From positions 1 to 40,603 of IMG/VR virus record IMGVR_UViG_3300042303_000177: a stretch of DNA of 40,603 nt, one strand, 5' to 3'. Below are positions 6,940 to 12,248 of the stretch, piece by piece (the stretch's first letter is position 1; each line of letters starts with the position of its first letter). Source of the DNA: a virus. The notes beneath the pieces were generated by a model. That model was given only the letters and a program-made list of their open reading frames with translations. It ran no database searches and had not been told where the DNA came from. A program made the translations under genes and the position numbers.

Positions 6940-7133
6940 CTGACATGCGCGCGAGAATCAGCCAGCTGATCACCGACAGCGGCACCTACCGCCAGGGCCA
7001 GCAGGATGAGCGCCACCGGCTGGTGAACATGATCGACATCCGCATCGATCAGCTGCGCACCGTGGCCGGCATCCGCAACCGCGAGCAGCTCTGCGCTGAG
7101 CTGCTCTACCTCCGCCAACACCTAGAACCATGA
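6936..7133 (+). CDS. Small hypothetical helical protein
   Basis: A 65-residue protein predicted as helices joined by a short turn (RISQLITDSGTYRQGQQDERHRLVNMIDIRIDQL is split between two helices, then REQLCAELLYLRQHL). I start it at the ATG at 6936, which overlaps the preceding stop (ATGA); the open frame upstream is a shadow. Its stop overlaps the next ATG. Function unknown; oligomerisation through the helices is likely. Confidence 0.65.
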   Translation: MTDMRARISQLITDSGTYRQGQQDERHRLVNMIDIRIDQLRTVAGIRNREQLCAELLYLRQHLEP

Positions 7134-7417
7134 ACCGCGTCCAACTCGACCAGCAGCGCGCCGACATGCTCGAGGCCCTCTACGAGCGCAGCGGCCGCGA
7201 TGATCTGCCCTACGGCCACCCGCTCCGCTGCACCTACACCGGGCTGTGGCAGGAGTTCGCGCTGGAGGTGGCGGCCAACTTCCGCGACACCGACTACCCC
7301 GAGCTGCTGGGCAACGTGGTGCGCGCGATCGACGCCACCGAGTCGGTGATGACGCAGAAGCTGGCACAGCAGGCGATTGCGGTGTGCCGCGCCCAGCTGC
7401 TTGGCAGGTGGCGGTGA
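7130..7417 (+). CDS. Small hypothetical protein
   Basis: A 95-residue protein with an N-terminal helix (LDQQRADMLEALYERSGR), a glycine/proline loop containing CTYTGLWQEFALEVA, and C-terminal helices. The stop overlaps the next start (TGATG). I do not recognise a family; it is soluble and has no obvious catalytic motif. Confidence 0.65.
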   Translation: MNRVQLDQQRADMLEALYERSGRDDLPYGHPLRCTYTGLWQEFALEVAANFRDTDYPELLGNVVRAIDATESVMTQKLAQQAIAVCRAQLLGRWR

Positions 7418-7647
7418 TGCCCAGTCCGTTTACGGAGATGAAGTGCCCGCAGTGTGGCGGCCGGTTTCGGTGCGAGAACTCGGAGCGCAGCTATGACGGC
7501 CAAGTGCGCCGTCAGCGCCGCAAGTGTTACGACTGCGGCCACCGCGGGACGGAGTACGCCGTGACGCAGGAGTTCTTCAATGAACTGATCGCCGCGCGTG
7601 AGATCGTGACGAAACTGGCCAGCCACTACTGGGAGCTCACCGAATGA
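7417..7647 (+). CDS. Zinc-ribbon protein
   Basis: A 76-residue protein with a four-cysteine ribbon: CPQCGGRF at about 10-17 and CYDCGHRG near 39-46, separated by a basic strand region. A C-terminal helix (EFFNELIAAREIVTKLASHYW) follows. It resembles the ribbon protein at 5358, so the early block carries two related small zinc-ribbon proteins. These often act as transcription-factor-like accessories in phages, which is inference here. The open frame extends upstream, but the ATG at 7417 overlaps the previous stop. Confidence 0.72.
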   Translation: MPSPFTEMKCPQCGGRFRCENSERSYDGQVRRQRRKCYDCGHRGTEYAVTQEFFNELIAAREIVTKLASHYWELTE

Positions 7648-7856
7648 CCGACCAGATCAACCCGGAGCACTACCGGCAGGGCGGCATCGAGTGCATCGAC
7701 GCGATCGAGGCCGCGCTCACGCCGGAGGAGTTCCGCGGCTACTGCAAGGGGAACATCATCAAGTACACCTGGCGCGAGCGGATGAAGGGGGAGTCCGTCT
7801 CTCTGGCCAAGGCGCAGTGGTATCTCCGCCGCCTGATCGGCAAACTGGAGGCATGA
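7644..7856 (+). CDS. DUF3310 protein
   Basis: A 70-residue protein that matches DUF3310 from end to end: NPEHYRQGGIECIDAIEA at the start, EEFRGYCKGNIIKYTWR in the middle, and LAKAQWYLRRLIGKLE at the end. The family is very common in phage early regions; it is sometimes called a nucleotide-kinase-like protein, but its function is not settled. Overlaps of 4 bp at both ends place it in the same coupled operon. Confidence 0.88.
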   Translation: MTDQINPEHYRQGGIECIDAIEAALTPEEFRGYCKGNIIKYTWRERMKGESVSLAKAQWYLRRLIGKLEA

Positions 7857-8086
7857 TGCAGCTGCCCAGCCTGAACCTGATCGAGCGCCTGGCGCTGTGG
7901 ATCCTGGTGCGCAGCCACCGGACCAGCCTGGTGGTGGTGAAGGAGCTGCACTGGCCCGAGGTGTTCGTCGCCGCGGACCAGCGCGATGAGGTCGCCTGCT
8001 ACGTGACCAGCGGCCAGCAGGATGAGCCGGCCTCGCACCTGCTCGAGCGGCTCTACCACTCACCGGCCTACGGCGAGTTCGAATGA
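7853..8086 (+). CDS. Small hypothetical protein
   Basis: A 77-residue protein: a short amphipathic N-terminal helix (NLIERLALWILVR), a beta hairpin region (VVVKELHWPEVFVAAD, then EVACYVTSG), and an acidic end. The start ATG (or the next codon, also ATG) overlaps DUF3310's stop. No family recognised. Confidence 0.62.
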   Translation: MMQLPSLNLIERLALWILVRSHRTSLVVVKELHWPEVFVAADQRDEVACYVTSGQQDEPASHLLERLYHSPAYGEFE

Positions 8087-8424
8087 TCAGCCTCCACGCC
8101 GGCCGGCTGCTGCTGTTCTGCGATCGTGCAGACCGGACGTGGCACTGTCGGGTGAACCTCGGCCCCAGAGCCGAGCACCAACTGGAGGCTGATACGGGCA
8201 CCATCCAGCTGCAGGAGGCGCTGCTTCGCGCTCAGCGCATCTACCAGGCCGCGGTGCTGCGCATCAGGCCGGCCAGCTCGCCGCGGATGTGTTGGGATTG
8301 CCTGCAGTGGGAGCCGGCCCGCAAGGCCTGCACGCTCGGGTTCCCTGAGGCTCGCCAGACTGGTGGCAGGTTTGCCGCACGGTGTGACATCTATGTCGGA
8401 GCCGATGATCCTCGGCCGCAGTGA
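8083..8424 (+). CDS. Hypothetical protein with cysteine cluster
   Basis: A 113-residue protein whose first half is beta-rich (LHAGRLLLFCDR, then TWHCRVNLG) and whose second half has CWDCLQW, C89 in RKACTLGFPE, and C101 in FAARCDIY. The C-x2-C ... C ... GFPE ... F-A-x-x-C pattern resembles the cysteine-rich protein at 2630 and is probably a zinc site. It overlaps the preceding stop by 4 bp. Function unknown. Confidence 0.68.
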   Translation: MISLHAGRLLLFCDRADRTWHCRVNLGPRAEHQLEADTGTIQLQEALLRAQRIYQAAVLRIRPASSPRMCWDCLQWEPARKACTLGFPEARQTGGRFAARCDIYVGADDPRPQ

Positions 8425-8566
8425 TCGCGGCACCGGCTACATCGAAACGCTCGAGCCCGCTGGTGGTGGGGAGCTCTACTACCGCAGCTGCGCTAACGGC
8501 TACTGCAGGTATAGCTCCGATCTCTGGCAGGCCGAGATCTACCTCGACCACCTTCTCGCTCGCTGA
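8393..8566 (+). CDS. Small hypothetical protein
   Basis: A 57-residue (or 53 from the ATG at 8405) protein with RGTGYIETLEP, ELYYRSCANGYCRYSS and a final EIYLDHLLAR helix. Tyrosine-rich. A GGAG lies between the two possible starts but is rather close to the second. It overlaps the previous gene by about 30 bp at the longer start. No family recognised. Confidence 0.55.
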   Translation: MSEPMILGRSDRGTGYIETLEPAGGGELYYRSCANGYCRYSSDLWQAEIYLDHLLAR

Positions 8567-8570
8567 CCCT

Positions 8571-8837
8571 ATGGGGTATTTCAACTGCACCACCACCCGC
8601 GAGGCCTACTACCTCTCGCTGGCCAACAGGCCGAGGCGCGCGAACGCCAGCAGCCCCTACAGGGGCGTCTCCCGGAGCACTAATCCAAAGCTGCCATGGC
8701 GCGCTGCTCTGGGCTACCGGGGGCGCCGCTACTACCTCGGCATGTTTGCCACCGAGCTCGAGGCGGCGCAGGCCTACAACCGTGCGGCGCTGCGGATTAT
8801 CGGCGATCATGCCGTGATCAATCCGCTGCCCGAGTGA
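8571..8837 (+). CDS. Stand-alone AP2/ERF DNA-binding domain protein
   Basis: An 88-residue protein that is almost entirely one AP2 domain: SPYRGVSRS, then WRAALGYRGRRYYLGMFATELEAAQAYNRAA and a short tail. YRGV opens the three-stranded sheet, Y-L-G-x-F closes it, and EAAQAYNRAA is the helix. In phages and cyanobacteria AP2 domains are usually joined to an HNH nuclease as homing endonucleases; here the HNH part is missing and the protein starts at its own ATG (8571), four bases after the preceding stop. It may be a DNA-binding remnant of a homing enzyme or a regulator. Confidence 0.85.
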   Translation: MGYFNCTTTREAYYLSLANRPRRANASSPYRGVSRSTNPKLPWRAALGYRGRRYYLGMFATELEAAQAYNRAALRIIGDHAVINPLPE

Positions 8838-8926
8838 TGACGCTGCCCCTGATGATCGAGCTGCTGGTGGGCTACGCCGTGGCGTGCGGCCTGGCGCTCT
8901 GGCTGGCGTCGAAGATCCTGCCGTGA
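8837..8926 (+). CDS. 29-residue membrane peptide
   Basis: A 29-residue peptide, MTLPLMIELLVGYAVACGLA and then LWLASKILP, almost wholly hydrophobic and long enough for a single membrane span. It overlaps the AP2 gene stop (TGATG). So short a frame could arise by chance, and only the overlap and composition support it. Confidence 0.45.
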   Translation: MTLPLMIELLVGYAVACGLALWLASKILP

Positions 8927-8931
8927 TTGGG

Positions 8932-8985
8932 GTGTGGAGGTGACGCCGGCTCTCGCGCCTGCACGCCTCACCGCAGCCTCCACAC
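8932..8985. repeat. Spaced inverted repeat between converging genes
   Basis: GTGTGGAGG (8932-8940) and CCTCCACAC (8977-8985) are perfect 9-bp arms with 36 bases between them; GGTGA (8939-8943) and TCACC (8968-8972) can pair inside. The element sits between the end of the rightward peptide and the end of the leftward HNH gene. It has no T-run on either side, so it is not a typical intrinsic terminator; it may be a bidirectional stop of another kind or a short RNA hairpin. Confidence 0.45.
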
Positions 8986-9023
8986 TGCGGAATGCCCAGC
9001 GATGAAATCGTTGGACTGGAATC

Positions 9024-9329
9024 TTAGCCCTCGCCGGCCACCCAGCGCGCGATCGCCCACTCGCCCATCGCGGACCAGAACGGCTGCGCGCGGTACCAGT
9101 CCACCCAGCCCTTGTGGCCCTTCTGGCTGTTGCACATCAGGCAGCAGCTGATCAGGTTCTCGCGCACCGTGAGGCCGCCGTGGACCTTGGGCACCACGTG
9201 GTCGAGCGTGGGGCTCCGGCCCAGCGGATCGCCGCAGTAGGCACAGCGGTAGTTCCAAGCCAGGTGGATCTGATCGCGGGCTGACCTGCGGGTGACCAGC
9301 CGCGTCTCATCAATGTGGTGCCGATCCAC
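9024..9329 (-). CDS. HNH endonuclease, leftward
   Basis: A 101-residue HNH nuclease in the compact phage form: C29-x2-C32, D43-H44 in LDHVVPKVHGG, N58, then C63-x2-C66-N67. D-H and N are the catalytic/metal residues and the cysteines bind the structural zinc. I start it at GTG 9327-9329 since the open frame beyond that overlaps the preceding gene out of frame. Small HNH proteins in phages act as homing endonucleases or help terminase cut; this one lies far from terminase and points against the surrounding operon, so a mobile or moron origin is more likely. Confidence 0.85.
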   Translation of the reverse strand: MDRHHIDETRLVTRRSARDQIHLAWNYRCAYCGDPLGRSPTLDHVVPKVHGGLTVRENLISCCLMCNSQKGHKGWVDWYRAQPFWSAMGEWAIARWVAGEG

Positions 9330-9495
9330 CGATGTCTTCGGGCAGGGTGAACAGCTCGATGGCCAGGTCGAGGAGGTCATCCTCTGAGTGGATGAACTCG
9401 GCGATCTGGCTGTAGAGGTCGGCGGGGATCTGGTCGGGGTCGGTGTCGCTGCGGATGATCACCTTGGCGGTGATCTCGGCGATGTGCGCGCGCAT
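9310..9495 (-). CDS. Small acidic protein ahead of the HNH gene
   Basis: A 61-residue acidic helical protein (MRAHIAEITAKVIIRSD, QIPADLYSQIAEFIHSEDD, LLDLAIELFTLPEDI). It overlaps the HNH start by 20 bp, and the two form a leftward pair inside the rightward operon. I start it at the ATG at 9493-9495 because the upstream open frame has no protein-like character; no clear ribosome site is visible. Possibly an antitoxin-like or nuclease-partner protein, by position only. Confidence 0.55.
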   Translation of the reverse strand: MRAHIAEITAKVIIRSDTDPDQIPADLYSQIAEFIHSEDDLLDLAIELFTLPEDIGGSAPH

Positions 9496-9536
9496 GGGCG
9501 TGGCCCCGGCTTGGCCCACGGTAGCGACGGAAACCC

Positions 9537-9605
9537 GTGTGAACGATTGTGAACGCGCTGGCCCGATCGGCGATGCTCCCCCGCCTGTGGTGTAGGATTC
9601 ACACA
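9537..9605. promoter_or_regulatory. Operator-like repeats between divergent genes
   Basis: TGTGAACG occurs at 9538-9545 and again at 9548-9555, exactly ten bases (one helical turn) apart, and GTGTGAA (9537-9543) recurs inverted as TTCACAC (9598-9604). They lie in the 128-bp space between the leftward pair ending at 9495 and the rightward gene at 9624. TAGGAT at 9593-9598 is a possible rightward -10 overlapping the inverted copy. The arrangement looks like a repressor-controlled divergent promoter; the binding protein is unknown. Confidence 0.4.
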
Positions 9606-9623
9606 TCGACAGCCACCCGACCG

Positions 9624-9890
9624 ATGACCCGCTTCAACCCCACCCGCACCGCCGCCGAGATCGCCGCCTTCAAGGCTCAGAACCTCGCCCAGCCCTCCAA
9701 GGTGGTCGTTCTCAAGCCCGCAGCCAAGCCCGCCCGCAAGTCCCAGCGCCAGGAGTGGCAAGAGTTCCGCGCCGAGACCCTTGGCATGATCGAAGCCGCC
9801 AAGCGCGAACGTCACTTCCACATCCTTCCCCAGCTGATGCAGCGCCTGACCACCGCTGACACCATGCTCGCCAACCGGGCACTGGTCTGA
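9624..9890 (+). CDS. Small basic hypothetical protein
   Basis: An 88-residue basic helical protein starting MTRFNPTRTAAEIAAFKAQ. A lysine/proline-rich segment (VVLKPAAKPARKSQR) links two helices, the second rich in charged residues, as in DNA-binding or scaffold proteins. I choose the ATG at 9624; upstream codons overlap the probable promoter. A GC-rich hairpin follows its stop. Function unknown. Confidence 0.6.
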   Translation: MTRFNPTRTAAEIAAFKAQNLAQPSKVVVLKPAAKPARKSQRQEWQEFRAETLGMIEAAKRERHFHILPQLMQRLTTADTMLANRALV

Positions 9891-9899
9891 CCCCTCACC

Positions 9900-9917
9900 G
9901 GGCCGCTCCGGCGGCCC
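9900..9917 (+). other. GC-rich intergenic hairpin
   Basis: GGGCCGC (9900-9906), a four-base TCCG loop and GCGGCCC (9911-9917) make a perfect seven-pair hairpin in the 34-bp gap between two small rightward genes. It is followed by TCTCACC, not a T-run, so it is not a standard terminator; it ends only seven bases before the next start and could hinder translation of that gene or protect upstream mRNA. Confidence 0.45.
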
Positions 9918-9924
9918 TCTCACC

Positions 9925-10113
9925 ATGCGCTTTCTCAGGATTTTTTGCCAGGTCGCACGCTTCATGGCTCTCTTCATCGCGGGTGTCGGGTTGGTTCATC
10001 TGCTCGGGGCTCTCGGCGTTATTGCCGGCGGCCCGCTGCTTGGCCTAGCCGGCTACTTTGTCGGCACTGCGCTACTGCTGTCAGCGGCGGTTTGGCTGTC
10101 AGAGCAAGTGTGA
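9925..10113 (+). CDS. Two-span membrane peptide
   Basis: A 62-residue peptide with two hydrophobic spans (about residues 10-31 and 36-57) split by GVIAGGPLLG, ending with SEQV. Two-span peptides of this size include class II holins, but this gene lies in the early operon, far from the lysozyme, so that role is doubtful. It could be a superinfection-exclusion or lysogenic-conversion peptide. Confidence 0.6.
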   Translation: MRFLRIFCQVARFMALFIAGVGLVHLLGALGVIAGGPLLGLAGYFVGTALLLSAAVWLSEQV

Positions 10114-10121
10114 TCAACTTC

Positions 10122-10232
10122 ATGCCCCAACTCGACCCCGACTACGACGACATCCCTGAGGATCTACCCGAGGATGACGACGATGACCACCCCAGCCTGA
10201 CCGCTGCCGAACGCAACCCTTCCCTGAAATGA
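10122..10232 (+). CDS. 36-residue very acidic peptide
   Basis: A 36-residue peptide, MPQLDPDYDDIPEDLPEDD and on to a DDD run, with ten aspartates and three glutamates. The start ATG (10122) follows closely after the membrane gene; the stop overlaps the next gene start (ATGA). Short acidic phage proteins include DNA mimics that block restriction enzymes, but many acidic peptides are not mimics and no structure can be inferred here. Confidence 0.45.
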   Translation: MPQLDPDYDDIPEDLPEDDDDDHPSLTAAERNPSLK

Positions 10233-10411
10233 CCTACGCCATCGAGATCGGCCCCTGGCACGTCGGGCCGTTCACCACCCACATCGCCGCGCAGCACTTC
10301 GCCGAGACCCACGGCCTCGATGACTTCCGCATGATCCAGCTGGACGACCCCGCCGAAGCGCCCGGTAAGATCCACCGGCTGCGCAGGGCAGCGCTGGAGG
10401 CCAAGCCTTAA
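10229..10411 (+). CDS. Small hypothetical protein
   Basis: A 60-residue protein (MTYAIEIGPWHVGPFTTH, AAQHFAETHGLDDFRMIQLDD). Strand-helix-strand character, with the middle helix and QL-DDP end typical of small phage proteins without known role. ATGA overlap with the acidic peptide. Stop TAA at 10409-10411. Confidence 0.6.
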   Translation: MTYAIEIGPWHVGPFTTHIAAQHFAETHGLDDFRMIQLDDPAEAPGKIHRLRRAALEAKP

Positions 10412-10426
10412 AATCGGGGCAGCCGA

Positions 10427-10873
10427 TTGGCAGCCGTGACCCGCAACAGCCCGGAGTACAGCCGCGCCTACTACGAGCGAAACAAGGAGCGCATCAAGGC
10501 CAAGGCCGCCGAGGGCAACCGCAACCAGCGGCGGCGCCATCGCATTCGGATCATCGAGTATCTGCTGCAGCACCCCTGCGTGGATTGTGGCGAAGCCGAT
10601 CCTGCGGTGCTCGAGTTCGATCATCGCGACCCCAGCCAGAAGCTGTTCTCTGTGGCCAACGGTGCAAACCAGACGTGGAGCTGGGAGCGAATCGAGGCAG
10701 AGATCGCCAAGTGCGACGTGCGCTGCGCAAACTGCCACCGGCGGCGCACGAAGGCGCAGCACCTTGAATGGTACGAAGGTGCGCGGATCATTGCAGCTGC
10801 AACAAAATGCGCGAAATGCGCGCGAACGGCTGAACCGCCCAAAACGACAAAGCCCGCTAAGTCATTGACCTAG
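10427..10873 (+). CDS. HNH endonuclease-like protein
   Basis: A 148-residue protein with a basic helical N-terminus (YYERNKERIKAKAAE), then C51-x2-C54, the DH pair at 65-66 in FDHRDPSQK, and C96, C100-x2-C103-H104. This is the HNH variant often annotated as HNH endonuclease in cyanobacterial and phage genomes. I start at TTG (10427-10429) because GGGGCAG lies five bases upstream; GTG at 10436 is the alternative. The coding end runs through a 22-bp direct-repeat copy and into the terminator, so the gene shares its last 66 bp with the integration site. Confidence 0.8.
   Translation: MAAVTRNSPEYSRAYYERNKERIKAKAAEGNRNQRRRHRIRIIEYLLQHPCVDCGEADPAVLEFDHRDPSQKLFSVANGANQTWSWERIEAEIAKCDVRCANCHRRRTKAQHLEWYEGARIIAAATKCAKCARTAEPPKTTKPAKSLT
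10808..10829 (+). repeat. Direct repeat beside attP, left copy (candidate integrase arm site)
   Basis: TGCGCGAA, three variable bases, then CGCGCGAACGG. The same 22-base pattern recurs in the same direction at 11048-11069 with only three differing positions. The copies flank attP at about 55 and 120 bp. Lambda-type integrases bind short arm sites at such places. This copy lies inside the HNH coding end. Confidence 0.5.
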
Positions 10874-10884
10874 CGGGCGTTTTT
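10852..10884 (+). terminator. Intrinsic terminator of the early operon
   Basis: GCCCGCTA (10852-10859) pairs with TAGCGGGC (10871-10878) over an 11-base loop and is followed by GTTTTT. The stop codon of the HNH gene (TAG, 10871-10873) is the start of the 3' arm. Read leftward, the same hairpin is followed by TTTGTCGTTTT, so after integration it could serve as terminator of the restored tRNA gene. Confidence 0.85.
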
Positions 10885-10929
10885 GGTTGCGGGGACAGGA
10901 TTTGAACCTGTGACCTTCAGGTTATGAGC
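10884..10929 (-). other. attP: 3' half of an initiator tRNA (tRNA-fMet)
   Basis: Reading leftward, the segment contains the anticodon loop CTCATAA (10922-10928; anticodon CAT), the 3' anticodon stem CCTGA (10917-10921), variable AGGTC, the T arm ACAGG-TTCAAAT-CCTGT (10895-10911), the acceptor strand CCCCGCA (10888-10894), discriminator A and encoded CCA (10884-10886). Position 72 is A, the hallmark of bacterial initiator tRNAs. The 5' half is absent: the upstream bases (CATCA) fail to form the stem. A phage-borne tRNA 3' end next to an integrase is the standard attP arrangement, restoring the host gene at integration. Confidence 0.9.
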
Positions 10930-10997
10930 ATCACAATCACACCTCCCAGATGTTCCCGGCAATGCCCTACCGCTCTGATTCATAACCGTTTTTCCGC

Positions 10998-11027
10998 TTG
11001 ACCCGTTCCCGCTGATTTGCGCAAGAT
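10998..11027 (+). promoter_or_regulatory. Possible integrase promoter
   Basis: TTGACC (10998-11003) and CAAGAT (11022-11027), 18 bases apart, make a weak sigma-70-type promoter ahead of the integrase. TTTGCGCAA (11016-11024), related to the repeat motif, overlaps the -10, so binding there could repress the gene. Confidence 0.3.
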
Positions 11028-11047
11028 CCCGCCCGTTACAGGGAATT

Positions 11048-11069
11048 TGCGCGAATGCCGCGCGAACGG
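11048..11069 (+). repeat. Direct repeat beside attP, right copy (candidate integrase arm site)
   Basis: Second copy of the 22-base pattern, TGCGCGAA, three variable bases, CGCGCGAACGG, in the same orientation as at 10808-10829. It lies just upstream of the integrase ribosome site (GGAGAG, 11068-11073 overlaps its end). A related TTTGCGCAA sits at 11016-11024. Integrase binding here could both build the synaptic complex and repress its own synthesis. Confidence 0.5.
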
Positions 11070-11077
11070 AGAGCGTG

Positions 11078-12214
11078 ATGAGCAAGCAGTGGATCGCCGA
11101 TCGGAAGGTGCCGGGGCTAGGTGTGATGGTGCTGCCGTCCGGAGTGCGCACCTGGTATCTGCGCTACCGCGAGCCGGGCGGCAAGCAGCAGACACACAAG
11201 ATCGGCCGCGCTGATTCGGTGAACGTCACCACGGCCCGCGAGGAGGCCCATAAGATCCTTGCCGCCGTGGCGAAGGGTGATGCCCCCACTAGTGCCCGGC
11301 AACAGCTCAGGCGCTCGCCAACGGTCGCCCAGCTGCTCGAGCGGATCAAGCGGGAGCACTGGCGCAAGCTGAGGCCCTGCACCGTCGTGAACAATGAGCT
11401 GATCTGGCGGCTTCACCTGCTGCCCGAGTTCGGCGCCACGAAGGTGGTGGACCTGCAGCGGCGCCATGTCGTCGCATGGTTCCATGAACACAGCGACAGC
11501 CGGCCGGTGCGCGCCAACCGCTGCCTGGAGGTACTGAGCAAGGCCCTGAGCCTGGCTGAGCTGTGGGAGCTACGGCCGCAGGGCACCAACCCCTGCCAAG
11601 GGATCCAATCGAACCGGGAGGCGAAGCGGAAGCGCTACATCTCCCGCGAGGAGCTCGAGCGGATGACGGCCGCATTGGACGCGTTCGCGACGGCTGGCGT
11701 TCGCTGGCGCTTCGCCCAGCTGGTGCGGCTGCTGCTTCTCACTGGCTGCCGGATCAATGAGCTGATGGCTGCTCCGTGGCGCTGGCTCGACGATGACGCA
11801 ACGGTGCTCACCCTGCCCCCGGAGGCCCACAAGACCGGCGGCGATGGCAATGAGCGCAAGGTTCACCTTCCGCCCGCGGCGAGTCTCATCCTACGAGAGC
11901 TGAGACGCAGATCGAACACTGAGTGGATCATTGCCGGGGATGGCGATGGGCACTTGGTTGGCTACTGGCGGATGTGGGCGGACCTGCTCGAAGATGCCGG
12001 GATCCAGAACCTCCGCGTCCACGATCTGCGCCACTCCTATGCGTCCTATGCCATCACCACCGCGGGCCTGACGCTGCCGCAGGTGGGCGCGCTGCTCGGC
12101 CACGCCAGCCCGCAGACCACCGCCCGCTATGCGCACCTGATGGACGAAGCGGCTGCGGCGATGGCGGCGAAGGTGGCCAGCGCCATCACCCAGCAGAAAG
12201 CCCCGGCTGTTTAG
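11078..12214 (+). CDS. int: Tyrosine-recombinase integrase
   Basis: A 378-residue phage integrase. The catalytic domain shows R225 (TGCRINEL), K252, H316-x2-R319 (HDLRHSYAS), H342 (GHASPQTTA) and the nucleophile Y351. Residues 1-60 form an arm-type or DUF4102-like N-terminal domain, and about 80-175 the SAM-like core-binding domain. A GTG at 11075 is an alternative start, but the ATG at 11078 sits four bases after GGAGAG and is preferred. It integrates at the tRNA-derived attP 150 bp upstream. The converging dCTP deaminase gene follows, separated by a hairpin. All five family residues plus the nucleophile are present, so it should be active. Confidence 0.97.
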   Translation: MSKQWIADRKVPGLGVMVLPSGVRTWYLRYREPGGKQQTHKIGRADSVNVTTAREEAHKILAAVAKGDAPTSARQQLRRSPTVAQLLERIKREHWRKLRPCTVVNNELIWRLHLLPEFGATKVVDLQRRHVVAWFHEHSDSRPVRANRCLEVLSKALSLAELWELRPQGTNPCQGIQSNREAKRKRYISREELERMTAALDAFATAGVRWRFAQLVRLLLLTGCRINELMAAPWRWLDDDATVLTLPPEAHKTGGDGNERKVHLPPAASLILRELRRRSNTEWIIAGDGDGHLVGYWRMWADLLEDAGIQNLRVHDLRHSYASYAITTAGLTLPQVGALLGHASPQTTARYAHLMDEAAAAMAAKVASAITQQKAPAV

Positions 12215-12222
12215 GCCGGGGC
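12200..12222. terminator. Hairpin between converging integrase and dCTP deaminase genes
   Basis: GCCCCGGC (12200-12207) and GCCGGGGC (12215-12222) form an eight-pair stem with a seven-base loop containing the integrase stop. The leftward side ends with TTTC, which is a poor T-tract. Position and strength suggest it stops transcripts from both directions. Confidence 0.6.
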
Positions 12223-12248
12223 GGTCCACTTCTCGCTCCGGGGTCAGC

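Noticed and set aside
10884-10960. A complete tRNA gene
   Set aside because: Only the 3' half pairs; the 5' anticodon stem, D arm and acceptor strand are missing, so it is attP.
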